From Nakazawaea peltata (Eukaryota > Ascomycota > Pichiomycetes > Alaninales > Pachysolenaceae), in assembly GCA_001599355.1 (NCBI GenBank), contig BCGQ01000006.1:310001-374000 (forward strand): a DNA stretch of 64,000 bases, written 5' to 3'. A program made the position numbers and the translations under genes. Positions 30,535 to 40,102 of this stretch are shown here, one piece after another. The notes beneath the pieces are model-generated. The model saw only the letters and a list, made by a program, of their open reading frames with translations. It was not told the origin of the DNA and ran no database searches. The stretch's first letter is position 1, and every line of letters begins with the position of its first letter.

Positions 30535-31548
30535 TTATACAGGATACCCCTCTGGAATAGCCAAAGAAAGCCCCAGTTTAGTTGAAGTCCATTTAAGTAA
30601 CAGTTTATGTTGCAACATTGGTCTACGAGGGACTTCCTTTGGAGTGTCATCATCGTCTTCATTCAATTGACGAGTATCACGCACTTTTCCAGCTCTTTTA
30701 CGTAATAATTTATTCAAAGTATCACGCTTTTCTTCCTCCAATTTCTTTTCCGAGAAGTTCTTTCTCTTTCTTGCACTCTCCAGCTTCTTTAACAGTAATT
30801 CTTCCAGGGAAAGTTCTTTCTTTTTGGAATCTGTAGTCAATTGTAAGTATCCATTCCCGTCTGAGGCCACATTATAGTTGTTTACCAGGATATTACTGGA
30901 GCTAGATGTACCATTCAGCTCTAGTATCTTATTTCTCTGTCTTTCGGTCATTTTGGAGATATCATTGGTCGATTGGGGGTTCATTTCCCATTCTTCTTCA
31001 TCTGTTAAGAGTAATTCTCTATCGAAATCATCTTCATCATCTTCTTCATCCAATTCATCATCATCCCCTTCGAGTTCTGGGCTTATTTCATCTTCTTCAT
31101 CTTCATCTTCGTCATCCTCTTCTTCTTCTTCTGGTTCTACAATCACAGGTTTAGCCTTCAGCAGCGCCTGTTTAGCTCTCTTAGAAGTAGGCAATACTTC
31201 AGTGAGATCTTCTTCCTCTTCTTCTTCATCCCAATCCTCTGTCTCATTATAAGATCTCTTACCATTTTTCAACCTTGTTGATCTCAGAGAAGTTCTAGGA
31301 GCTGGTGCCAGCGCCAGCTTGACCAGGGAAGATCTTTTAGGTCTGGTGCTAACTGGCTTCAGAGCCAGTTTAGATCTCAGTGACAGTCCGCGTTTAGGTT
31401 TCAGTCTCGAAGACCTAGATTCAACTTCCGAATAATCATCATCTAATTCTTCTTCCTCAACCTCATCCTCATAATTATCTTCTTCTTCATCATATTCGTC
31501 ACTTAAATCTGGTGACAGATACTTTTCTTTTCTCAGTCTTCTTGCCAT
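30535..31548 (-). CDS. IES2: INO80 chromatin-remodelling complex subunit Ies2
   Basis: Subunit that stimulates the Ino80 ATPase in nucleosome sliding. 337 residues (320 in S. cerevisiae). The N-terminal half is highly acidic and low complexity. The conserved part is the motif DISKMTERQRNKIL (PAPA-1-like, about residue 198), followed by SLEELLLKKLESARKRKN, FSEKKLEEEKRDTLNKLLRK, and a short C-terminal segment ending PEGYPV. Two CTG codons, 30795-30793 and 30783-30781, convert the helix to EELALKKAESARKRKN if CUG is alanine, matching the family consensus (ALRRAENARRRKN). Divergent from the WRKY-GCM1-type gene. Confidence 0.88.
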   Translation of the reverse strand: MARRLRKEKYLSPDLSDEYDEEEDNYEDEVEEEELDDDYSEVESRSSRLKPKRGLSLRSKLALKPVSTRPKRSSLVKLALAPAPRTSLRSTRLKNGKRSYNETEDWDEEEEEEDLTEVLPTSKRAKQALLKAKPVIVEPEEEEEDDEDEDEEDEISPELEGDDDELDEEDDEDDFDRELLLTDEEEWEMNPQSTNDISKMTERQRNKILELNGTSSSSNILVNNYNVASDGNGYLQLTTDSKKKELSLEELLLKKLESARKRKNFSEKKLEEEKRDTLNKLLRKRAGKVRDTRQLNEDDDDTPKEVPRRPMLQHKLLLKWTSTKLGLSLAIPEGYPV

Positions 31549-31834
31549 TATGGAGGTGCTTGACTGCTCTTGGAAAACACGTTCAATCGCGTTGAATCAG
31601 CTTTTAAATCGCCCCTGAACTTGGCGATTGTTTGTTAAGCGCTCTCTAATTGATTTCGCTGGTTAATTGGCGAAAAGCTGTATTTTGCTCAAATACAATA
31701 AGAGCACAAAAAGTTGAGGTTACCCGGACAAAGTCTGCAATTTTTTCCACCTTCTCTTTTTTGTTTATTTTATCCGGTTCAATAAGATATCATATTGACA
31801 CGGAAGACAGGTGATCAGGTACAGAATTTTGCAG

Positions 31835-33565
31835 ATGTCAAGTACACAAGAAGAAAGAGAGAATCTTGAGAACCAGATCAAGTTTCTTAAAGCACAAATT
31901 GCTCAGTTTCAAGGAGATGATGCTGCTGCTGAGCTGGTGGCCGCTGCGGTGGCCGCAGCTGAACAACATCAACTGGAACAAGATGCTCATAATGGAGATG
32001 ATTCACATGATGGAATTGATGAGAACATGATCGATTCGTCTTTCTTGGTAGAGACAGCTAATAAGATGCGCCAGCAACAACAGGATGTAAACGCTGAGAA
32101 ATCTGATCTGAAATTGTCTATTGAGAAGAGTACAGACAAATCTGATGACAAGGAAGAAGATCATGAATCAAGTATGGTGAAACAGATCGAAGAAGCTTAC
32201 GCTCAAAGTGAATCCTTAGTCAAACTGCAAGAACTTAAGAAACTGGCCGCTCATCCTGTACTGGAAGATGGGGTTAAGAAATGCTCGAGATGTCGTGTTA
32301 AGAGACAACGTGAGACTCCGGAGATGTTAGAGAAATACGCTACATGTATTAACTGTAGAACCCGTAGGAAGATCGATCGCAGAAACAAACATGATGAAAG
32401 CGCTTACGAATTACCCTCGGCCCAATCTACGGCTGAAGCTTTGACTGCGGCAATGAACGCATCCCGTAAGGAAAATGAGGAGAAAAATCAGTTACTTGAA
32501 GCAGAGACTAAGAAGCTGAAGAAAAGGGGTAAAAAATCGGAAAATTCCGGTGCTGACTTAATGGCCAAACCAAAGAAGAAGCAAAAAATCAAAAACTACT
32601 CGCATTTACCAAATTTGTACACTGATTATAATGAGTTTATTGAGAGGATCAGATTGAATGGAGATTTGGATTTGTTTGATCATCATTTCCGTGGGTTTGT
32701 CGATGAGAACCTTATTCCGAAGTACTCGTATGAAGATGTGGATGACTCCATCTTCCATTACACTTCCAGGAAGCTCATCAGTGTTTATATGCAACCATTA
32801 ATGGGGGTTACGGGATACAGGTTCCCAGTTAGGGACTTCCATAAAGGAGGAACTAAGTCGAAGAGGATCACGTTTATGTTTATTTGTTCCCAGGACCGCA
32901 CCAAGCAACGTAAATCCAGATCAAATGATCAACGTAGAATTGTAAATAGATTGAAAGTTCATGATTGTGAATCTCGGATTACTTTGAACTATGATTTATG
33001 TACTGGATTCTTACAAATTGACTTCAACCATAAGGCTCATCATCCTTATATGTGGAAGGCCGAGTCGATATCATTACTCAAGAATTCTTCAGGCGATTAT
33101 ATTGACGAAGTAGAGGATGGAAATGGAGAATATGATAGAGATGAACATGGAGAGGGTAGCAATTCTGATAGTGTTGCGGCCCGTGCATCTGCTCTGTTGC
33201 AGCAACATGAGCTGTCTCATCACGGTTCTAACGAGTCTAATGAACCAGATGCAGATGGCCATGATGATGAGAATATCGATTTACATTTGATCAATTCATT
33301 ACCACTGTCTTCAATGCAATATCTTGCTGAGGTCAGCAATGGAGGTCGTGATTCTGAGATCGATCGTCAAGCGGAACTTGACCGTCAAGCAGTTGAAGCT
33401 GCTGCTAATCAATTTTTACAAGAACAAGCTCGTCGTTTTAAGGAAGAAGAAGAAGCTGAAGCAGAGGCTGCTGCCGCTCTGGCTGAGACAAATTCTGATC
33501 AAAATGATCAAGAAAAGGATGAAATTAATGTTCAAAACATTGATCAAGATCTTTTGGATATGTGA
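31835..33565 (+). CDS. Putative WRKY-GCM1-type zinc-finger transcription factor (Rbf1/Rcs1-like)
   Basis: 576 residues. A Cys4 cluster, C-x2-C-x17-C-x2-C (Cys150, 153, 171, 174), in a basic context is followed by a second module FMFICSQDRTKQRKSRSNDQ to FNHKAHHPY with C-x26-C-x20-H-x2-H spacing (Cys351, Cys378, His399, His402). The second module fits the WRKY-GCM1 zinc-finger superfamily, known in fungi from Rcs1/Aft1 and Candida Rbf1 and related to Mutator-type transposase domains. The flanks are low complexity (Asp/Glu-rich and Ala-rich; several CTG codons lie inside Ala runs). No target can be given. The frame opens at a GTG; I use the ATG at 31835. Confidence 0.6.
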   Translation: MSSTQEERENLENQIKFLKAQIAQFQGDDAAAELVAAAVAAAEQHQLEQDAHNGDDSHDGIDENMIDSSFLVETANKMRQQQQDVNAEKSDLKLSIEKSTDKSDDKEEDHESSMVKQIEEAYAQSESLVKLQELKKLAAHPVLEDGVKKCSRCRVKRQRETPEMLEKYATCINCRTRRKIDRRNKHDESAYELPSAQSTAEALTAAMNASRKENEEKNQLLEAETKKLKKRGKKSENSGADLMAKPKKKQKIKNYSHLPNLYTDYNEFIERIRLNGDLDLFDHHFRGFVDENLIPKYSYEDVDDSIFHYTSRKLISVYMQPLMGVTGYRFPVRDFHKGGTKSKRITFMFICSQDRTKQRKSRSNDQRRIVNRLKVHDCESRITLNYDLCTGFLQIDFNHKAHHPYMWKAESISLLKNSSGDYIDEVEDGNGEYDRDEHGEGSNSDSVAARASALLQQHELSHHGSNESNEPDADGHDDENIDLHLINSLPLSSMQYLAEVSNGGRDSEIDRQAELDRQAVEAAANQFLQEQARRFKEEEEAEAEAAAALAETNSDQNDQEKDEINVQNIDQDLLDM

Positions 33566-33911
33566 GGACAGATATACCCGATCTTCCTGTATTCAGGGAC
33601 CACCTCCTATGTATTATTAGTGTACTATATCAATACCAATGTGAATATCTTATTTATGATTATGTAATCGCTCCAATTAGTACATATTAGTCATGCACGA
33701 CTTCTTTGAGATGAATAGAAAGTACTTCCTAATCAAGAATGCTGATAGTGAGTGCACGACCTTATCTTATGTGTACCCCTAATCACATCTTATTTACCTC
33801 CTCTCATTCAGCTTCATACTTAATACCAACCCTAACGCCCATCTTACTATATAATATCCCTCCTACATATCTCACTAACAAAACTCTCTTAATATACAAT
33901 AAAAAATACAA
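33566..33911. other. Convergent intergenic region
   Basis: 346 bp between the 3' ends of the WRKY-GCM1-type gene and RAP1. AT-rich, with pyrimidine-rich stretches, consistent with two 3' UTRs. No gene or structured element recognised. Confidence 0.5.
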
Positions 33912-35854
33912 TTACAGCTCAGCAAGGTCCTTCAAAAGCAGCTTTCTATGCTTAAATCTACGTTTACCATGAAGTTTCATTAATCTGGAATGACCCAGTC
34001 TATCATTAGGATCAGCAATGACCAGATCATCCTCTTTGGTGAAGATACCCTTGACATTTGGAGGGTCAAGTTGGCCAGTCTCCAAATAAATTCTCATATA
34101 CTCAAAGAAAGAGGCTAAATCCCCAGAAACCGCATGCACCATAGAAGTGGTCAACTCTTCAGATATGCCGAGGCTTGTCTTGAAGGCTGCACCTAATTCT
34201 TCGGCATCCTGACAAGACTTGGCTACTTCGGCTACTCTTTCTAAGAATTTAGATCTGGAGGTGGAGTTGAGAATCTCAGTATCGATATGATCACGTTGGA
34301 TGATTCGAGGTTCTTCGTTATGCTCTGTAAGAGTCTCTGCGGCATCGGCATAATCTAATTCACTCTCATCAGGGGATGAATACTCTTTACCTGTTGCTGG
34401 TTTCTTTGGTGCAACTTCCTCTGCAACATCTTTGGCCTTACGTTTCATTACCCTCTTTTCATCTCTAACACTAGACTTAACCTTGAGATCTTGGTCGAGT
34501 AAATCCATCAGAGATTTCAATTCAGCTTCACTGATAGGTTCTTCGTTGACTTTAGGTTTCTTGCCGACCCGAGAATGAGCTGGTCCATCATCCACGCTCA
34601 ATTCTTCCTGAGATGTAGGAATAGTTGGAGGAATAAATTCAGGTATAGATTCGCCTTGATCTTGTTTCAGTTGAACAAATTGTTCAAATTCTTTTTTAAC
34701 TTTTGGATAATCAGCCTCGAATTTCAAGAGATTCTCAATATCTTCTCTTCCCATCTTGACCATTGATTCATAATAATCTACATAGTTGTTGAAACGTAAT
34801 TTTGGCAACCCGAATTTACGTGCTCTGTCTCTCCAGGAATTGTAAGTATGTGAAGGATAAGTTGAGCTTAATCTGTTATAGAAGGAGGGAGTCTTTGGTT
34901 TAATCGACACTTTCAAGTCGTTTTCTGGGTCAACAATAATCTGCTCTTGTGTAAGGGCTTTACATAAAATGTAATCTTCGTCTGGAGTAAACGATGTCTT
35001 AAGACGAGAACCTGATTCTGTCTCGACGACATAGTTTCCGTCATCATCTTTGATAACCATCCCATCAGGTCCGGTTTTGAAATAGTTATTATTAACTACG
35101 GCCTTGAGTCTGGATCTGAATCTGGCTCTAATAGAAGCGATAGTATGAGATCTGAGTTGTTTATGAACGTGCTCGAAGAACAGCTGTGAGTCAGACATCA
35201 ATGGGTTTTTACGAGCCAAGGCAATGATAGTAGCATCCTCCTCAGGGGTGAAATACTGCTTACTATTGTCTTTGGATACCTTAGACAGAGGAACAGCGAA
35301 CTTATGACCTTGAGAAACAGCTTGAGATCCATCTGGAGTAGCTGCCAGAGCCGCGGCAACAGCGGCCAGAGCAGTATCTTCCATCAATTGAGGGAGCTCC
35401 AACTTATAATCGTCTAATTTTTGAGTAAAACCTTGAGAAACCGAGTCATAAACGAACTCAGGTCTATAAAATCCCAGAAACAGTAACTTCAAATCATCTT
35501 TAATATGAGAAAGCAGCGATGTCACTGGAATAATCGAGTTGAGGAACTCGTCACCTTTCTCAAGATCGTCCTGGGTGAGATCTGTTAAGACTTCACCACC
35601 ATTCTCTTCGATCAATTTGGCCAATCGAGCAAGTTCGGGTTCTTCATGTGAAATATAGAAAGCATAACCTTTGCTTTTTGAGTCTACAAACAACCTTAAC
35701 GCGTGTGTTAGTAACATCGTGACACCGATGGGACCGCTAGAGGCGTCAGCCGAGGGTAAAGAGCGGTTGATCACCCGGTAACATATACATACTTCCCAGT
35801 TGCGGTTTTGATCCCGTTGGAGTTCAGTCCAGGGAATCCTCCGAATTCTGACAT
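33912..35854 (-). CDS. RAP1: Telomere/promoter-binding protein Rap1 (two exons)
   Basis: Rap1 binds telomeric repeats and promoters, recruiting silencing and length-control factors. Exon 1 is 35793-35854, exon 2 33912-35694; 614 residues. Splicing joins MSEFGGFPGL...TATGK to LFVDSKSKGYAFYIS, completing a BRCT domain (residues about 20-115, with LAKLIEENGGEVL). Two Myb-type domains follow: YFTPEEDATIIALARKNP with RSHTIASIRARFRSRL, then SFTPDEDYILCKAL with YNSWRDRARKFGL and YVDYYES, exactly the Rap1 arrangement. The C-terminal RCT-like region is about 500-614 (GIFTKEDDLVI...MKLHGKRRFKHRKLLLKDL). Length is below S. cerevisiae Rap1 (827), like other short yeast Rap1 proteins. With CUG as alanine, an 11-residue Ala-rich run appears near residues 122-132. 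Confidence 0.9.
35695..35792 (-). other. RAP1 intron
   Basis: 98 nt. Donor GTATGT (35792-35787), branch point TACTAAC (35713-35707), acceptor AAG ending at 35695. The AAG is the first AG after the branch point; the next AG (a TAG) would break the reading frame. Exon 1 ends with two bases of a Lys codon. Confidence 0.82.
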
Positions 35855-36363
35855 GATTTTATTTTGTACCAGTTGATTTGGGTTTGATGTAATGAAGTTT
35901 GTTTACGTTTGGTGTTAAGATTTTTGTTGAGAAATTAGGGATTAGTGGAATGTGAATGAGCAGACTACGAATACAAGATGAGCAAATTATTACATAATAA
36001 TGATGAAATTTAGATGAGCAGTTTATTAATTAGGGGATTTGGGGGGTTAGTAAAGATGAGAGGGGGGTAAGCAAAGAAGGGTGGGTAAGACAATGAGGGA
36101 TCAGATTCATTGGATGATGTGGTGGGGATATCAATTGAACTAGAGGATTCCATGAGATTTGTAACAGAACCTCAAAGACTACAAATATCTAAACATCATC
36201 ATTATATTATCATATTTAACTCTGAATCTTGGGATTACAGAGGTACTGTTTGGGTGTTGCCTGGGTGTTGCCTGGGTGTTCCTAGACACCGGAATTGCAT
36301 AACCATTCACTTCACGAACTGAAATTGTATGGCCATCTCTTGTCACTTCGTATTATCTCGTCC
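35855..36363. promoter_or_regulatory. RAP1 upstream region with G-run cluster
   Basis: 509 bp between the RAP1 start and the GYP7 stop. Plus-strand G-runs of 4, 6, 6, 3 and 3 lie at 36033-36085. A tandem 11-bp repeat is annotated separately. No gene is seen; the open frame at 36110-36322 has no domain. Confidence 0.5.
36251..36279 (-). promoter_or_regulatory. Three tandem TGGGTGT (ACACCCA) elements upstream of RAP1
   Basis: TGGGTGT occurs at 36251-36257, 36262-36268 and 36273-36279, a perfect 11-bp period (unit TGGGTGTTGCC). Its complement ACACCCA is the core of the S. cerevisiae Rap1 site. The elements lie about 400-425 bp upstream of the RAP1 ATG and read ACACCCA on the RAP1 coding strand. 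Binding by Rap1 is inferred. Confidence 0.45.
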
Positions 36364-38568
36364 CTAACCACCCATTACTCCCTCAGGTCTAGGTCCCTCT
36401 TTTTGTATAACCATCTTAGTACTTAATAACGTCCTCAAGTCATCACTAACTGGATTCTCTGTCACAGGTCTACCGTTAACTCTCAGTACACGTTGTTCAT
36501 GATCAATTGCATCCACCATTTTCCGGAATCTCAAGAATAAAAGTTCGGCCCTCACTAAAATATCATCCAACTCGATCGTGTTAGAAAGATCATTGAAATA
36601 TTTCAATACCTGATCAAATCTCAAAAGATATTTCTTTATAACTTTCTCATGCTTGAAAAGTAACAGTAAACATATGAAAAGTTGGAATTGAGAAGAATGA
36701 TAATCTGTGAACAAAACTTCCCACAATCTCATCACATCCTTGTATTCGAATTCACGTTTAAACCATACTAATAACATTCGGAAGAAGAAGAACAAATTGT
36801 TGGAATCCGCTTTTTCCAAATGAATATACAAATCCGGCAACATGAATTGAACTAACTCGTTCAAAGTACTCATCTGAGTCTTCATTCCTGATTGGTCTCG
36901 AAGGAAATTTCTTTCCATACGTACCATCACTTTGGTGAATGCCCAGAATGAGAGAGACTCATCACGGGTGATGAAGAATATAGGTGATAATAAGTCGGTC
37001 ATTCCTTGAACGTAACCAAGATTCAGATTATACTCGTTATATGTGATCAAAATGTTCCTCAACTTTTGCAAATTAGGGTTCTTAATATCACCGACATCCT
37101 GAGTTTCAGAGTCAGGAGCTTCTCCATGATGGTATTTAAATCCATCGGTGGTATTGTACTTATAAATTTCAAGAGAACGATCACATCTATTCACGTCTTT
37201 GTCAATTCTGAATTTCTGGTCTTTCCAGAAAGCATCCTCTTCTTGTCTTTTGAAGTCGTCTTCCCATTGATTCTTCAACTTCGTATAAACCATGAAAAGA
37301 TTCTTTCTGATAGTCGCCCGGTCAATTCTAGAAGAGGACCAAGGATATACTCCAAGAAGGAAAAGCCATCCTTCGGGTCTGACATCCTCTTCGAATCCTC
37401 CATGGAAAATTCTCTCTTTGATTTCATTGACTGTGATAGATAATCTTCCAGCATGATCAAAGAAGGAGTTCCATTCCACTAATGAGATGGGTTTACGACG
37501 TCTGGTTCTGCTGACTTCTTCAGGAGTCAATACATTTTGAATACTATCAACTCCGAGCTCATTTTTCAAAACTGTGGTATAATAATCTTCCAAAATGATC
37601 TTCTTTCTGGAACTCTCCAGATCTTCTTGAACTTTCATAGCCCATTTGGCCAAATAAACCCTAGCACTATCGAAATCTTCACCAACTTGTTGAACTTCTG
37701 TCCATTGGAGAAGCTTTTTCACAGGTTCAGGTGACTCATCAACCACATCTTTCACCTTCTCTCTGGTTCTGTTAGTAAGACCCAGCATTGTCTCCAATAT
37801 TTTCCATTTAGCACCGTTCAAAAAGCCATTGAAATCAAAAGGTTTAGCCTTCTCCTCCAGTACTGGTGGTTTGAAGTTGATAAGATCGTCTGAAGAGGGA
37901 TTAATTAAGAAAATCGACTTCTCAAGACTTGATCTCTCCATAACACAGAAATTCTTCAACACCTTAAAGAAAGAATCACCNCCCCAGAACAAATCTCCTG
38001 ATCCCGCCTCATCACTGAACACATTGAAGTTCTTATTTCTCAATTCTTGCTCCCTGATAGTGCTCGGGCTCTCATCATCGTGGAAGAATATGACAGGAAT
38101 GGTCTCAGATGACTTAGAGTTCAATATAACGGAACCCCACCACCAACCCAACGACGGCGGTCTTGATTGGACAGAAAATACAGCGGAAATAGGCAATCCA
38201 AACGCATAAGAAGTCACCGACGAGATCAATGGCTTGTTCACATAGTGATGTTGGCTGGCCAAACTCAGGATATTGAACCCACTTTGCAGTACAGTCTCAG
38301 AAGCGAACATCATATCCACCTCCTGGTACACCTTGTAGTCATCCGGGTGGATCATTGTCTCTGGGGTGAACGATATCACAATGTCATTGTTCAGGGTATT
38401 GAAGGGTTCTCTGGTCAAGGAAAGGAAGCCCGGGATATTGTCCTTTGATGAGGTGGTGGGATGGATATAAACTTTTGATTTGCAGTAAATCAATTCGGCT
38501 TTGTCGCCGATTCCCAGAGAGCTTCTGCGTCTCTCGAGGCGATCTTTTGAGAGGGTGGTATCGACCAT
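36364..38568 (-). CDS. GYP7: Rab GTPase-activating protein Gyp7 (TBC domain)
   Basis: GAP for Ypt7 at the vacuole, controlling late endosome and vacuole fusion. 734 residues (746 in S. cerevisiae). The N-terminal half carries a PH-like/DUF3548-type region (MIHPDDYKVYQEVD, RPPSLGWWWGSVILN). The TBC domain is about 387-690: GGFEEDVRPEGWLFLLG, the Arg-finger motif IDKDVNR (455-461), the Gln-finger motif YVQG (519-522), and LWEVLFTDYHSSQFQLFI. Base 37981 is N, but the affected codon 196 is GGN and therefore glycine in any case. ATG at 38568. Confidence 0.92.
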   Translation of the reverse strand: MVDTTLSKDRLERRRSSLGIGDKAELIYCKSKVYIHPTTSSKDNIPGFLSLTREPFNTLNNDIVISFTPETMIHPDDYKVYQEVDMMFASETVLQSGFNILSLASQHHYVNKPLISSVTSYAFGLPISAVFSVQSRPPSLGWWWGSVILNSKSSETIPVIFFHDDESPSTIREQELRNKNFNVFSDEAGSGDLFWXGDSFFKVLKNFCVMERSSLEKSIFLINPSSDDLINFKPPVLEEKAKPFDFNGFLNGAKWKILETMLGLTNRTREKVKDVVDESPEPVKKLLQWTEVQQVGEDFDSARVYLAKWAMKVQEDLESSRKKIILEDYYTTVLKNELGVDSIQNVLTPEEVSRTRRRKPISLVEWNSFFDHAGRLSITVNEIKERIFHGGFEEDVRPEGWLFLLGVYPWSSSRIDRATIRKNLFMVYTKLKNQWEDDFKRQEEDAFWKDQKFRIDKDVNRCDRSLEIYKYNTTDGFKYHHGEAPDSETQDVGDIKNPNLQKLRNILITYNEYNLNLGYVQGMTDLLSPIFFITRDESLSFWAFTKVMVRMERNFLRDQSGMKTQMSTLNELVQFMLPDLYIHLEKADSNNLFFFFRMLLVWFKREFEYKDVMRLWEVLFTDYHSSQFQLFICLLLLFKHEKVIKKYLLRFDQVLKYFNDLSNTIELDDILVRAELLFLRFRKMVDAIDHEQRVLRVNGRPVTENPVSDDLRTLLSTKMVIQKEGPRPEGVMGG

Positions 38569-38953
38569 AGTTGGATGGGGTGATCTTGTCGTGGTGATTG
38601 TGGCGGTGATTGTAACGGCGGTTAATTAAATGAATGTGATCTTTTAAGCAATTGAAGGGATGAGATAGCAAAAAATGAAAATTTGCCGCTGCGGCGCAGC
38701 GTGCACATGCGATGACACAGAAAATGTCAAGGCGATGACAGTGACACAGGTGACACTATTCAATTTGTTGTAACTATAGTAACATATGCATTAATATTAT
38801 GTAGGATAATAACATGTAGGTCATGTAGGTAATAACATGTAGGATGATATACAGGTATTGTTGGTCCAGTGGCAGAATCACTCTGCTAGAATTATCCTCC
38901 TAGAATCACTTTGCTAGCATCGCTTTGTAGCTGAATCTCGCTGTAGGTGTTTC
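38569..38953. repeat. GYP7 promoter / PPN2 3' region with ATGTAGG repeats
   Basis: 385 bp. ATGTAGG occurs four times at about 38799-38838 (partly as AATAACATGTAGG), followed by CTAGAATcAC and TGCTAG-type short repeats to 38930. A GC-rich patch GCCGCTGCGGCGCAGC lies at 38689-38701 or slightly beyond. No gene recognised. Confidence 0.45.
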
Positions 38954-40102
38954 CTAACACTTCACTTGATAAAGTCGATCTCTATACACAATCTTCTTCC
39001 CCGTATATTCAGCCCAAATCGCAATTGCACTCAATTTCCCTCCTGTCACACATCCGGTGTCAAGTCCCTGAGAATATTCCCGGGTCTCTAATCCCTTCCT
39101 TGCATTATGGCCGTAAAATACTTTGAGTGGCTCTGAGGCTGATTTTTGATGTTTATTCCAATGTTTGGACCAATTCTCTGCTCCATCAATATGAGGATCA
39201 TCAGTTGGCTCCGTGAAATCAGGTGCTAATAAGGCTCTCATTGTAAGCACACTGTCGGTACTTTGGTCTTCCAAGTTCTCAATATTCCATTGTAATCCAC
39301 CATGTACAGCTACTCCTTCTAGACTGTGTTTATCGTAGAATTTCTTATGGTCAGAGTAGGAGTGTGCAACAGGACCTACTTCTGTTATCAATGGACAAGT
39401 CAAGAGATATTCGACTTGGTCAGCAGTGAGTTTCTTTGCCAATTTCATTTCATCATCCAAATCATAGAAATCTTTAGTCAAGAATGAAGTCTCAGTGGAA
39501 TTTCCCACAGATGGAGCCTTCAAAGAATGAAATTGAGCATACCTGTTTAATATATAATATTCGTGGTTTCCAAGGATACACCCAACATTATTGGCCATTG
39601 CCCAGTTCAATACGGCAATAGAATCTGGTCCTTTACTTATAAAATCTCCTAACAATAAGATATAATCCCTCTTTGGATTGATTTTCATCTTCTTGATCAA
39701 TTTGGATAACTCCCTGTAGGATCCATGAATATCTCCAATCATGACAATTCTTCTTGCCAGTCTTCTATTATCGTTCTTTTTCCTCTTTTGGACTGTATAC
39801 TCCTCTACAAACCGATAATTATCGATATCAAAGAGCTCGTCCTTTTCGGTGGGCTCAATAGGATGCAAATAAACAGGAAGCGAGCTTACCTTGGGCAAAT
39901 CCAAAGGTAAACTAGTAGCTTCAGGTACAATACCGGGAAGATATACCGCTACGAACCATACCAGGGGAACTAATAAACACACCATCGATATATACAAGAT
40001 TTTCAATTGGAATGCTCGTCTCTTCTCGGTGTATTCCGAGTACAATGACTCGTAATCGTAGCCATCGTCTTCAGCTATCAACGGGGTCTGTTCACTACTC
40101 AT
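38954..40102 (-). CDS. PPN2: Vacuolar endopolyphosphatase Ppn2 (calcineurin-like metallophosphatase)
   Basis: Zn2+-dependent polyphosphatase of the vacuole lumen in S. cerevisiae (YNL217W). 382 residues. A short cytoplasmic N-terminus (MSSEQTPLIAEDD) resembling a sorting-signal region is followed by one membrane helix (about 34-55, LKILYISMVCLLVPLVWFVA). The lumenal phosphatase domain then shows the metal-binding motifs GDIHGSYREL, GDFISKGPDS, GNHEYY, AVHGG and YGHNAR with a final GLDTGCVTGGKLSA. The open frame begins 8 codons earlier at a TTG; I use the ATG at 40102. Confidence 0.9.
   Translation of the reverse strand: MSSEQTPLIAEDDGYDYESLYSEYTEKRRAFQLKILYISMVCLLVPLVWFVAVYLPGIVPEATSLPLDLPKVSSLPVYLHPIEPTEKDELFDIDNYRFVEEYTVQKRKKNDNRRLARRIVMIGDIHGSYRELSKLIKKMKINPKRDYILLLGDFISKGPDSIAVLNWAMANNVGCILGNHEYYILNRYAQFHSLKAPSVGNSTETSFLTKDFYDLDDEMKLAKKLTADQVEYLLTCPLITEVGPVAHSYSDHKKFYDKHSLEGVAVHGGLQWNIENLEDQSTDSVLTMRALLAPDFTEPTDDPHIDGAENWSKHWNKHQKSASEPLKVFYGHNARKGLETREYSQGLDTGCVTGGKLSAIAIWAEYTGKKIVYRDRLYQVKC

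Noticed and set aside
30878-31252. Ser-rich open frame antisense to IES2
   Set aside because: The serine runs are the complement of the Glu/Asp codon runs (GAA/GAT to TTC/ATC shifted) in IES2.
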